This document shows positions 24,728 to 35,740 of a DNA stretch of 64,000 nucleotides, one piece after another. The DNA comes from Larix kaempferi. Taxonomy: Eukaryota > Streptophyta > Pinopsida > Pinales > Pinaceae. Both the position numbers and the translations under genes were made by a program. The notes beneath the pieces are model-generated. The model was not told where the DNA came from and did not search any database. It saw only the letters and a list, made by a program, of their open reading frames with translations. Where the stretch lies: positions 7,077,001 to 7,141,000 of the forward strand of contig BSBM01000076.1 of NCBI GenBank assembly GCA_027924585.1. The letters run 5' to 3'. Every line of letters starts with the position of its first letter. The stretch's first letter is position 1.

Positions 24728-26395
24728 GTTGAAGCTCTGTTTTTCTTCATTGGATTCCTTAACCAATTGACTACATCGCCTTTGATATATTTCACCTGTA
24801 ATACTTTGGACCACAAAGTGCTTCCAAATAGCCCCCTCCAGAAGCTCTTTAGTTGCAACGCCTCACTGAAAGAAGTCAAATCCTCTATTCCCCCTCCCCC
24901 GGGCATTACTTTCACGTAACTAAATCCTTTCCCATCCAGCCATTACCAAACAAGATCGCTTTAAGCCTCCAGTCCACAAAAAAATGAAGAATAATTTCCT
25001 CAATGAGTTGATGATGTATCTAGGAACTTGTAAAAGAGAAAACCAATAGATAGGTATATCTATCAACACTGCTTTAACTAGAGTGAGCTTCCCTCCAATC
25101 GATAAGAGTCCGTAGGTTCATTGAGTAATTATGGACTCAACCTTCTTAAGTAACCACTTCCAATCCCTGATAAGATATCCACTAGGTTTCAAAAAACAGC
25201 CTAAATACTTGAAGCCCTCCTCCAGATAATAGCACTTGTAAGGAAACATCCCCACAATGTCCCCAATCCTTGACTCATCAACTCTGTTATGATAAAAAGT
25301 GGATTTGGAAGAACTAACAAGCATACCCGAGGCATCACAAAAGATTTTAATAATTTCCTTGAATCTTTCCCATTCTTTCTGAGAGTCAGTTCCTGTCAAT
25401 AAAACATCATCTACAAATAGAAGATGTGTAAGAAATAAACCACTTTATATTTTTACTTCTTTTAGAATACCTTCATTTTTTGCTTGACTGATCAATTTAC
25501 TGAGTCCTTCTATTACAAGCAGAAATAAAAGTGGGGACAAGGGGCAACCCTGTCAAATTCCTCTTGAGCATTTGAAGAAACCAGATGGAGCGCCATTGAT
25601 CAAAACAACTATATTCAAAGATGAAACACATGCCATTATCTAGTTCAATACCAGAGGAGGGATTCCAATTTGTATCAAAATGACTCTAAAAAAAAACCAA
25701 TTTACTCTGTCATATGCTTTCTCCAGGTCCATCTTGAGCAAAAATGCTTTCAGCTTCTTCTTCTTAATAGAATGTAAAATTTCCTGCGTAATCCCTGCAA
25801 CATCAAGAATTTGTCAGTCCTGCAGGAACCCAGACTGTTCGACCGAAATATACTTTGAAAGAGCAGGCTTCAGACACAATGCAATAATATTAGAAATTAC
25901 CTTATAAGCCAAATTGCATAATGCAATTGGCCTAAAATCCCCAAAGGTTTTAAAGTTTCTTCAATTTCTTCTAGTGTAACCTCCTTACCAAAGAGTTTTA
26001 AAGTTTCTTCAATTTCTTCTAGCGTAACCTCCTTACCAAGGTCCCTGGCCTCTTGATCATCAAAAAACTTTGGGTAAAGTCTAGCGACCTTTAGCTGTGA
26101 GCTCAAGTCACAATGACCAGGATCCTTATAAATATTGCCAAAAAAATTATGGCAGAAGCTTGCAAGTTTTCCAAACCTGTTTGAATTTCCTTCTTCCTCA
26201 TTAAGATCCCAGATCACATTAATATTCCTCCTGAAAGTAGCTAATGAGTGAAATTTTTTGTGTTTTTATCGCCAAGTTCTATTCACAGAGCTCGGCTTTT
26301 AAGCCTCCACTCTATTTTTTCATGTTTTAATAAACTTTCCTTTTTCATCTCAAGTAGCTTTAACTTGGCAAAGTCTATCACATATCCATTATATG
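24728..26395 (-). pseudogene. LINE (L1-type) reverse transcriptase fragment in B1
   Basis: Minus-strand LINE ORF2 fragment. From right to left it shows the pre-RT segment (SRALx.ELGDKNTK, then FRRNINVIWDLNEEEGNSNR), the first RT blocks with stops, the FVDD catalytic box near 25420 (LLFVDDVLLTGTDSQKEWER), and the post-RT region (FKYLGCFLKPSGYLIRDWKW). It ends near 24728 with VMPGGGGIEDLTSFSEALQL. Endonuclease and ORF1 are absent at the right end; zinc-finger and RNase H parts are absent at the left. Multiple stops and shifts are present. The same fragment in B2 is longer on its 3' side. Confidence 0.9.
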
Positions 26396-26399
26396 GAAA

Positions 26400-27065
26400 C
26401 ATCATTGATCATTGATAACCATGATTAAATATCTAATAGATATTAATCTATTAGATACTAGTGATAAAGTGAAATATTCTTGGAGTATAAGTGTAAAGTG
26501 GTTTTAATTGATTAAGAATTCATCTTTCATAAATAAATAAATTAACAATCCAAAACCTAAAAACACTATTGACTAAAGTTTTGTCTTTGCACATATCTTA
26601 AAATTTAATAAATAAATAATTTTTTTTATTTAAAAAAAATAAAATAAAACACAATCCAACACAACCATCTATTACTATATAATTTTGGCAAAAATATCAT
26701 CTCTCCATCAACATATGAACCAAAAGTCCAAAACATAAAATGTTTAGTCCACTCCTAAGTAAATTAGCCCACTCCAAATTAAAGAGGTTAGGCCACACTC
26801 AAATGTCATACGAATTAATGAGAAATTCACATCGTACATATTGAGTGAACTTAGCCGGCCATAAATTGAGGGTTTTTAAATTATTTTAAAGTGAACTTAG
26901 CCAGCTATAAATTTAGGTTTTTTTAATTATTTTAAAAACCTAACGAAAAGAAATATGCATACCACAAGGTTAATTATGTCAAACCCAAAATTAATTGATC
27001 AATAACAATTTCTATATATGTAATTAAATAAATAAATCTTATTTTGGAACATGGATAATTTAATC
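26400..27065. other. AT-rich non-coding part of B1
   Basis: No coding signal. It contains two related phrases around 'gtgaacttagcc(g/a)gc(c/t)ataaat' (26850-26910), duplicated locally in both B copies. The counterpart is 53490-54135. Confidence 0.6.
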
Positions 27066-27070
27066 GTCAA

Positions 27071-27153
27071 GCTGGTTTGCCCGATTGGTTAAGGGGGAAG
27101 ACTTAAGATCTTCTGCACATAAGTGCGCGTGGTTTCGAACCCCACAGCCAGCA
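27071..27153 (+). tRNA. tRNA-Leu (anticodon UAA), probably degenerate
   Basis: An 83-nt cloverleaf with a long class II variable arm. The acceptor stem GCTGGTT/AGCCAGC forms 7 pairs (one G-U). The anticodon stem GAAGA/TCTTC encloses CTTAAGA with TAA at 27104-27106. The variable-arm stem is GCAC/GTGC. The D stem is CCC/GGG, whereas GCC/GGC is usual in plant tRNA-Leu. The T stem GTGGT/CCCAC has a T-C mismatch at its loop end. Internal promoter box A reads TGCCCGATTGG (two departures from the TGGCNNAGTGG pattern) and box B GTTTCGAACCC (one departure). A short AT-rich tail without a clear oligo-T terminator follows. The counterpart locus in B2 lacks the gene entirely. Family and isotype are clear; activity is doubtful. 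Confidence 0.85.
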
Positions 27154-28100
27154 AGAATTATTTTCTAAAAAATATTTCCTTTTCCGTTTTTTAGTTAATA
27201 TATATTTAAAAAATTAAATAGTGTTTCGAAATATAGTTAGTTAATGAATAATAAAACCTTTCAAATTAAACACCGTTTTTTATTATAATTTTAATAAAAG
27301 TGTAAGGATAGACATAATCTTCTTCAATCTGTGTGTTATTTTTCATGATATATTTATATTAGTCTTATAAATTAAAAACAAAAATTTAGATGCAGCATTT
27401 TATATATAAGCATAAATTCTTTTTAGATTCTTTCTAACATTTTTCATTATCAAAAATTATTTTTATTTCTAATTATATATATATATAATTATTTTAAATA
27501 CAAAATATTTTTAAAAAATTATTAATAATAATATTAATATTAAAATTTATTTGAAAACAATTTTTTTTTAAAAAGTATTATGTTAAAATTTAATTTATAA
27601 TTAAACTTATCACAAGTGAAATAAAGTTACTTATTATTTGCCTCTTAAAAAGTTTGATTAAAAACTTTTAAATACTAATATATAAATATATAAAACTTTT
27701 AAATATTAATATATAAATATATAAGTGTGTGGATAAGAAATTACCATCCCCAACACACACCTACACACATACCCCACACATATAAAAGGTGTATATTAGT
27801 TTTCAAGGTCAATTGGGGTATTTCCACAATATTTGGTGATGAAGAATAAAATTAATACTAGGATTTGTCTCTGGAGGTGCAAAAGTGAACACCATTAGGA
27901 AAATAGTGAATTTTGTAACAATGTTAGAGAATATTTTTCTTTCCCTTTAGTATACAACGAATCAATAAACACAAAGACATTATATATTTAATGATAACGA
28001 AATTGTAATTTAAGTGGGTGTAATTATTAAAATCATACATTTTTTCCTTTAGAAATTATATATTCAATTAAAAAAAGAATTGTATAAATATAAAATTGAC
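27154..28100. other. Rest of B1 and AT-rich spacer
   Basis: AT-rich DNA without genes. It holds a 30-bp tandem pair built on 'aaaacttttaaata(c/t)taat' near 27658-27722, and the segment 27725-27795 that is inverted relative to B2. Homology to B2 ends near 27865. Confidence 0.6.
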
Positions 28101-28227
28101 TCTAGACTTCATTAAAAGAGTCGACCATATTTGACAAAGGCGACCGATGACATTTGGTCATCGACCATATTACTACCCACCAAAGAGACCGACCATATTG
28201 AAGTTTTAACCACTCTTTAGAAAACAA

Positions 28228-28358
28228 ATACCTCCTCCGACCTCCTACGACCTCTTTTGACCTCTTGGACCTCCTTTGACCTGCTCGACCTGTTCCAACC
28301 TCTCGGGCCTCCTTCGACCTCCTCGACCTTGTCCGACCTCTCCAGCGTCCTCTGACCT
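28228..28358. repeat. Degenerate 9/10-bp tandem repeat
   Basis: About thirteen units of the form TCCT(n)CGACC, many alternating between 10 and 9 bp (tcctccgacc, tcctacgacc, tcttttgacc, tcttggacc and so on). It lies beyond the 3' end of the long minus-strand unknown frame and shares the CGACC core that is frequent across 28.1-35.4 kb. Confidence 0.75.
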
Positions 28359-28359
28359 A

Positions 28360-29380
28360 ATTTTCATTAAACACAAATTTCTTTTGACCTGTCCAGAAAC
28401 CTTATAAAGTTGATGAACTTTTGCAATTGTGTCAGTGTTTAATATTTCCGACGTGGTGAGTTTGAAAACGAATAAGGATGAATGAACCCTTAATGTTTAT
28501 AAAATGTCATCACTTGATATTTAACACCTACCATAAAAAGATAAGCAAACCTATTCCAGTACTGTAGTTTATTCACATTGCAGAATACTCCTATAATCAA
28601 AGGCATTGAATAACTCGAAGATTGTTCTTCAATACATTTAACCATAACGAGACAAAAAATTCTAGATAAAAAATCTTTTAACTAATAAAAACAATAAATT
28701 TATACTGGGAAATGTGCAGGATAAGAGAATCTAAACCCAACAATGTTGCAAAAATTCGACCATATAAGATGTTGAGATGAACATCAAGGGTAAAACTATA
28801 CATGAAATAGAGTTGGGTTACATGAAAATTCGACCATGAAATAGTTTACATATTGCGCAGGTGACTGGAATTTTATATGGCCGAGTTTAAGGGTAAGTTT
28901 ACATGAAAATTCGACCATGAAATAGTTTACATATCAAGACTTAGATGTTTACATTCAATTATACAACTGTATTGTTGGTGCAACTGACCGACATATTTGG
29001 ACTGGTCGACGGGTCTTCTTCACTTATATTGAAAACAGTCCACCAGAGGTTCTAGTGTCTTGGAACATGTGCAAAATTACTGAACAAAAGTTGTGTATAA
29101 GTGTGCTTTAAGTGATAAATGCAACTGTTATGAGTTGTCTGGAGTGGAACTGGGCACTGTTGGTTGTTGCAGACAGACCTCGACAATTGCTTCAGCTGAA
29201 ACCGACATTTGGTGCTGGAAGCTCTCCCAATGGTGCAGTGTGTTATGGATGTCGGTAGTAAGTGTTGTAAGGGCCGACAAGTGGACTATCTGTTCTTTAG
29301 TAGTTTTGCCCTGTAGATGAATTAGGTCGGAACCAAAGAGCTCTATTTTCTCATTTGTAGCTGAAAGCAGTGTTTGAAGA
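28360..29380. other. Non-coding flank of the unknown frame
   Basis: No gene that I can recognise. It contains a 38-bp direct repeat ('acatgaaaattcgaccatga' and onward) at about 28820-28858 and 28901-28938, and more CGACC-type motifs. The plus-strand frame at 29093-29320 has no family signature and lies where a 3' UTR of the minus-strand frame would be. Confidence 0.4.
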
Positions 29381-29385
29381 CGTGG

Positions 29386-30519
29386 TCAGAGTTGCTCTAC
29401 TTTGTCAAGATTATGACGAGCTTGGCTCAACCACTGTGCTTCACTTTTTTCCAATTTCTCTAGTTTCCTATTTTCTATTATTAGTTGTTCCTCAATACTT
29501 CTGGCCATGGTTTCATCATCTACTTGGTGTTCTATATGAAGATTGTCAATTGTCTCACTTGTCTCCCGCATTTCTCTAAACACGTTTCCATAATGTTTGT
29601 ACCAATTGCGAAGAACGTTGTTTGTTGTCTCTGCTTCATCATTATACTGTATGAGCTGACTATGTGCTGAGTTGAATGCTTCAAATTGTTGCGACATCAA
29701 TGACACTATTACTGCGGCTTGTTCTTCTCGGTCCTTGGTGAGTTGTTCTGACAGTGCCGACACGACAGATTCAAACAACTGAAATGCTTTAACAAGTGTA
29801 TTTGTCGTGTCGGAGGTGACTGGAATTAGTATGACCTATTGCGCTAAGTCCTGACACTTTGTCAAAAATAGAGTTTGGTCTTGTTCCACCTTGTGAATCC
29901 GGTCTTCTGCTTCCAGTCGTCTATGTTGTTGTTCTTGGTTGATTGCATCAGCCAGTAAGTCGAGCTCTTCTTGTGGTTCCGGTTGTGGATGGTATGTCGA
30001 GATCGGCCCAAATTGGTCGAGATGTATAGATAAGCGACTCAATTGAGATATGTGGTGCAGATGTTGTTGTTGTTGCTGAAGATCTTTCTCTTGGTGTCGT
30101 TTTTTGTTTTTTTCCTTTTTCTTGGATTTTCCTTTAGATTTTGGCGCCGCTAATTGCTGTTCTAATTCTTTTTGAGTCTCGACTATTGCTGATGCCTGTT
30201 TTGTCTGTTTTTGTGCTTCTTCAGTAGACTGTTCTACTTGTATTGAGCTACTTGGTATTGCTACTGTGTTTGTCAGAATTACTTCTTCACTTGTTACTTT
30301 TTTTGCTTGCTCTACTGTCTTGACTGTTGCATGAGTTGTTTGTTCCACTGACTCGATTGTTGCGTCAGTTGTTTCTGCTGTTGACTCGACTGTTGCTTTC
30401 AAGACTTTTGGAACTGGTGTTTCCTGTTGTTGAATTTGGATTGGTTCTGATGTTGTGGTCGTCGCGTTGGAAGGGTTGTGGAATGGTACACTAGTACCGA
30501 TTTCACTTGTCGACGACAC
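29386..30519 (-). CDS. C-terminal coiled-coil part of the unknown frame
   Basis: Two open frames in the same phase (30519-29836, 227 residues; 29778-29386, 130 residues), separated by one stop, form the best preserved part of the unknown protein. The first has a Thr/Val/Glu repeat region (TVESTAETTDATIESVEQTT, TVKTVEQAKK), a highly basic KSKGKSKKKEKNKKR stretch and Q/H tracts. The second is almost entirely helical with heptad spacing (LSEQLTKDREEQAAVIVSLM, IEEQLIIENRKLEKLEKSEA). No catalytic motif is seen. A nuclear or scaffold role would be a guess. Confidence 0.4.
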
Positions 30520-33500
30520 ACGTGTTTCGTCGACTAGAAGAGGACAGTTAGGATTTGAACTGGCAGATGATTCCCGACTGACTACAGGGATAAGACTACA
30601 TCTAAAACTTGAATGTCGGGGAAATGTTGTGGTGAGTTCACGACATGTCGGGGAGGTGAATGGGATTCCATCGACGGATTGACTGGAAAAGTAATGAACG
30701 AAGAATTCTGTTGAGAAAAAGTTGGATTGTTTGTGTCAGGATTGCGCTGTAGATGGGTATGGTGCATGCCAATTGGTTGCGGTGCTAAGGTATTTGATGG
30801 ATTCAAAAGTTCGGTTGGGATGACACGAGGAGGGGAAAAATCTGTCGATGAACCAGTGTTTGCGAATACAGGTTTCTTGGTTATGATTTTTCGCCAATCT
30901 AGGAACATGGTCGGGAGTTGAGTCATGAATTGGGTAATGTCGCTATCATTTTGGAATGTTTCTCGAAGGGAGGAAGGAAGAGTTTGTACAATATTCGAAA
31001 CTTGAGATGGAGCTTGAAGTGCAAGTGGGGTACTTACCATAGATCTAGAAAAAAAAAGTATCCTCCATGACAATGGTCAGGGATGGTGGAGCTAAGTTAT
31101 TTGACAGGTCGACAGCATTGATGATGATAAGATTGACTTTCTTTTTGGGTTGAGGTTGCTCAGCTTCCAAAAATTTCTTTAACTGCTCGTCGACAGGTAT
31201 TTTGTTTCTTAGCTGCTTCTTCCAATATTCCCGTTGTGCTGTCATATAATTTAGTTTCATCTTCCATTGTCGGTTCGTCAATGGTCATTTTTCTTTTTCC
31301 CTTGCCCTGTATTTGTACATCTCTTGCTTGTCAAGCTATGGATAATTGGTCGGCCATCTGGTGGATGTTGTCGGTTGTCAAGGCGTACTCAAGATTGTCC
31401 GACAGGATCTCTTCATCCAATTCTTCAGCTCCATCCGGTGAATATTGGTGTGGAATGAGCGTAAGTGCTAAAGGTTCTGATCCGGCCGCGGGATGAGGTT
31501 GAAAAGTAAAATTGTCCATATATAGGCAGCTTTCATACGCTTCTTCTTTCTCTGGATCCATTAAAGGTTCGACTATGGGATGCCGACTTGGTGTGCCATA
31601 GCAAGAATTATCAATTTTTTGTTGGATGGCCTTTTAAGCTCATTGAAGATTTCCTCGACCGAAGGGTAATAGTCGAGATCTTGTGCGGGTCCGGTTGCTC
31701 CTTCCAAGTACCAAATTGATGTATGGTCCAGTGCAAGTTCAATGTGAGCAGTCGGAGGCATACTTCGTTGAACATTCTCAGATACTCTCCATCTGGTCGA
31801 CCGAACTTTGAAGTCTTCGAACTAGGCTTCTAGCCAAATCTTTACTGTTGACGGCCCAAGTCTGTTGCCTTCTTTCGTAAAGCAACGAAAGTTGTTCATT
31901 AACACAGGTCCTTCTTTATTAAAGTCTTTATTTCCTGTTGGTCTTATATGTGTCATTGCTATCCAGATGATTAGAGATGGGTAGCCAATGGCCGCTCCAT
32001 CCTCTTGGCACTTCATACATATGTTCTTGATCATTTCGGCAAGGTACTTAGCCTAGTTGTATATTTTGCCGTATGTTTCCATGCTCAGGACAGCCTCTAG
32101 CATTTCAATTTTTAAGTCAGACCCTCGACCGAAGGTTGACAAAGCGGTCGACATGATTCGCGCAACTATTTATATTTTTCATATTTTATCTGGGTCACCA
32201 ATAACCCTCGAGAATTCTTTCGAGTTGGGTGGCCTGTAAACTGCTTGATCAATTATGGTTTCTGTCGACTAGGTACATCTACACCTTTGTTTGATAACCC
32301 TGTAATCTTGTAGATGACCTCACCATTTATTTCAACTGGAACATCAAAATAGAATTTTCCATTATGATATCTGCTTACTATGAATCGAGCAATAATGTAT
32401 TTGAGTCCACCAAACTGTTCCAGCAGAGGTGCATTCATGTATTGCAGAATGGTAGCAGTCCGTAGTTTTTGGGCTGGCTCCCTCCAATTTCCATTTGATT
32501 CCTTTCACCGGGAAATAATATCTTTCCAATTTTTTTGCCAGTGTGGCTCGTGTACCTTAGCGTTTCAAACTAGCTGTAAACGGGTTTCTAGCGGTGTTTG
32601 GGCCATCTCCAATTGACGGACTTTAGCTGTGGCTGAACGGGTTGTAGTCTGAACTTTCTTGGGCACCATTGTTTCTGTAGAACTCTCAGGTTCGCAAAAG
32701 GATTTTGTTTTCTTTGAAGTCTGGTTCTCCAGTGCTTGGAAAAAGAGTATCCAACAATCTTCTCGGTCGGCATTTATGGAGGAAGCGTTTGGCGCATGTG
32801 AATTAAAAGTAGATGACTGCATTAAATAATGATTTGACAACCTATTTAATTCCGACTGATAGCCTATCTGTGCGTTGTCGCGTGAATGTGGGTTTTTCCC
32901 ATCTATTGGTCGATGATCCCAACTGCTTGTTGCTTGTAGAAATTGTCGACTGTGGCTAGTTGGGGGCGATTGATGAACTCGACCAACTGTTACTCGCTCT
33001 TCTCTTTGCCTATGTATTTCTGGTTTCTTTTCTTTGGTTGTAGTTTGGGTAGAAGTAGATGCAATCTTCGGATATAATTTGTTGTGTAGCTCTGTCATAT
33101 TGTGTACCCTTTTATATATTTGTTCTTCTTTCAGAAAGTGATTTGAGTACTCAAAAGTGATTTTATAAGAAGCACAATGTTTAGCCACTTTGCCTTTGTT
33201 GTCATTTCTTACAAATAGTTTTGTTCCAAAATGAAAAGGTTCCAAGTCTGCAATAAAGGCTTCCACTGCCTTAATCTTATGAAATTTGTATCCACAATTG
33301 TTAAATGGTACAGGTGGGTAAGAGGCTATTTTGTTGTGATCGAGATAGTTACCAAATCCATTGATGAACACTTGTCTGAGCGCTTATTTATGCACAATGT
33401 AATCTGTAGCATATTTGGGCAATAGAGAAGGAGGTTTTGTGCCCCCATACATTCTAATGTATGTGCCTTCTAATGAGAAGTAATAGTCTCCATATTCACC

Positions 33501-34454
33501 TATTACATCCAAGGCATTGTATGACATACAATTTGCTTCTTTATTGAAGACAAGTGAATAAAGGGGCATGATTAGTTCTTCGCATAGTAATTTTTAGTAC
33601 CATGCATATCGGTGAGCCCAAGTTAGCTGATATGCTACATGAATGGGAGTTTCATTCCGATTCCAAGTACATCCCAAATTAGGGAAAGGGTAGCTGACTA
33701 ATATGCAATCGATAAGGTAGCTAGACATGAAGAATTCTGATTTCCCTTGTGAAAGGCCCATTTGAGCTGTAGAAATGCTTAACGCCATACTTTCTGAAAT
33801 AATAGTTGCCCAATTGAATATTGTACCATGTGTGGAAACACGGTATATCAATGGAACCCAACTAAGTTTATAGTTGTTGGCGTTTGGTAGACCGAAGAGT
33901 CTGCTCAACAATAGGACTATGATTCTATAGGGGATCCTTAAGTTTTCAGTGGCATATTTCTTGGTATGTTTGGGTCTAGGTTGTTTGTCTGGTAGCAGCA
34001 TTTCCCTTGCACATTCAACATTATCTATATTGGCACGTCTTACCCAATCATCAGTTAAAAATACATTGGAGGTAGGAAGCTTGTATGTGGATGCAAGGTG
34101 GGCTGGTTGGAAGGATGCGAGTCATTCCCCATTGGCAATTGAAATTATCCTTGTCGTAGTATCTACGTGGGGAAAGATCCATGCAATAACCTCTGAGCAG
34201 TGAAACAGCTCTGGCTGCGTAGTTGCCTTGTGAAGGTTGGACCTATTGATGTTTTCATAAATTGTGGTTTCATCCAAGGTTGAATTAGGTATTTTTCTGT
34301 CTCTGATAGCTATGTACAACTCACCCCATTTGAACTCAGTGGTGCAACCTATGATGGGTTTAGTGTCTTTAAATAGTGTTTCCATTTGTATTTTTTGAGT
34401 CATTTCCTTTTCAAGGTCCATCTGTTCAGCCTTTCTTTTGTCGGTTTTTTGCAA
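29386..34454 (-). pseudogene. Long broken reading frame of unknown family
   Basis: Minus-strand frames line up end to end over 5 kb. From 34454 to about 32250 they stay in one reading phase, interrupted only by isolated stops (34122, 33594, 33384, 32565 and a few more to 32440). After that the phase changes several times. In order: an N-terminal segment rich in Lys/Glu; a helical segment (PYRIIVLLLSRLFGLPNANN, about residues 165-185); a basic Ser/Thr/Gln-rich stretch; a segment with GEVIYKITGLSNKGVDVP; a Pro/Ser-rich stretch; a repeat-rich Thr/Glu segment (ESTAETTDATIESVEQTTHA); a lysine-rich nuclear-signal-like run (KSKGKSKKKEKNKKRHQEKD); a glutamine tract; and a terminal coiled coil to 29386. 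Its general look resembles the large unknown ORFs of plant retroelements, but I cannot name a family. It may be a non-autonomous element's ORF or a dead host gene. Confidence 0.55.
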
Positions 34455-34459
34455 TATAC

Positions 34460-35420
34460 CTGATTTGAAAACATACAGTGTGAATAATAGGAATGTTGAT
34501 TTAAATGTTTACAAGGTACCTAGTATTGAAGATAGAGGAATCAGTGGTATTTCTCTAAATGTGTAAACTTAAACATAGATAAGTTGTAAACTTTTGTTGA
34601 TGTTGTAAGCAGAAGATATAGTACATTTTGTGCTTAAACAATAGTAATGAAATGTTGAATGAATATAAGTTATACAACTATAAATGGAAAGAATGCAACA
34701 AAAACCAATTGCTTCAATGGAGCTCTTCTTTAGTCGAGGTCCGACTAGTTGTCAGAAATCCGACTCTTTTAAAAAAAATGATCACTTTAAAAACTCTACC
34801 CAACCAACGTAAATGCTAAGCATTGACCATCATTTTTGGTCGGTAAATGCTAAGCATTGACCGAGGTGGTCGATGCCTTTAAAAATTGGTCGACTCTTAC
34901 GTATGTGGTTCAATTGATGGACAGTTTGTTTTGGTCGACCTGAAGTTGTTATTGTGTAAACATTAACAACATATCGAATTGTTGATATGAATATTTAGTT
35001 TGTTTTTCGACATTTTTTCTAAGATATGGTCGGAAGTCAAAATGGTTGGAGTTGGTCGAGCCTTTAAATATTGGTCGACTCTTAAGTATGTCACTGTGTA
35101 AAGATGATCGACGTATTGTTGCTTGAGTGGTGACTAGGATCATTGACCGTCGACTAGGATGATATTCTTGCTTATGTCAACTATGGAATTTGACAAGTAT
35201 TAGAATCCACTAAGAGTGGTTCGTTTGAGATAAAAAGAGCGACCAACAAAAGAAGGCGACGATTAAGTCGATAGAACTATATTGAAACTGTCGCCGGTTG
35301 AAAAGGAAGACAATTAGTCGGCTGTCGACTTGGATACAATAACCATGTGTATTTAATAGTTTTCTGAAGATAAAAAATAACGACTGAGAGTGTTAGTTAA
35401 ACAGAGAACTGAATATCATT
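34460..35420. promoter_or_regulatory. GGTCGA-rich upstream region
   Basis: The region 5' of the unknown minus-strand frame. It has many GGTCGA/TCGACC/GTCGAC motifs, two near-identical segments around 'attggtcgactctta' (about 34886 and 35072), and an exact 18-bp repeat aaatgctaagcattgacc at 34811-34828 and 34845-34862 containing a near-palindrome. There is no reading frame. It could be the promoter or LTR of the element. No matching copy was found on the other side of the frame. Confidence 0.35.
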
Positions 35421-35740
35421 TCGATCACATTACTTCATCATCCCATGCACACATTTTGTGGATAGACCCTCGACAACATAGTGACATTTTATATTTAGTG
35501 GAAAAAAGACTAAGATGGGATGAAATGTGTTGATGTGGTTGCTTTAAAAAAAGTAATGAAAACACATTGAAGTAAATAAGATAAAGTAGTACAAGAAAAG
35601 TGCTGATACGAAGATTAAATTTCTTGTCTTCTTTATAGAGTAGTATTTTCTTGTCTTTCATAGGCAAATATTCAATGATGGTAGCAATAGGAATACAATA
35701 TGTGAAAATAATGGAGCTGCAAAGGAGCAGGAATATAACT

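Larger units (their letters stand above)
24728..27865. repeat. Duplication B, copy 1 (B1)
   Basis: Direct-orientation paralogue of 51846-55212. It starts within a LINE ('gctctgtttttcttcattgg') and runs through the LINE's truncated 5' end (about 26395) into non-coding DNA, as far as 'gatgaagaataaaattaata'. Both copies share the same LINE truncation point and a roughly 60-bp internal tandem repeat (about 25960-26020 here), so they derive from one duplicated segment and not from two LINE insertions. Confidence 0.9.

Noticed and set aside
28360-35400. Treating the unknown frame as an LTR element with LTRs at 28.1-29.0 and 34.5-35.4 kb
   Set aside because: Both flanks are rich in CGACC motifs, but I could not align them to each other, and no primer site or polypurine tract was found.
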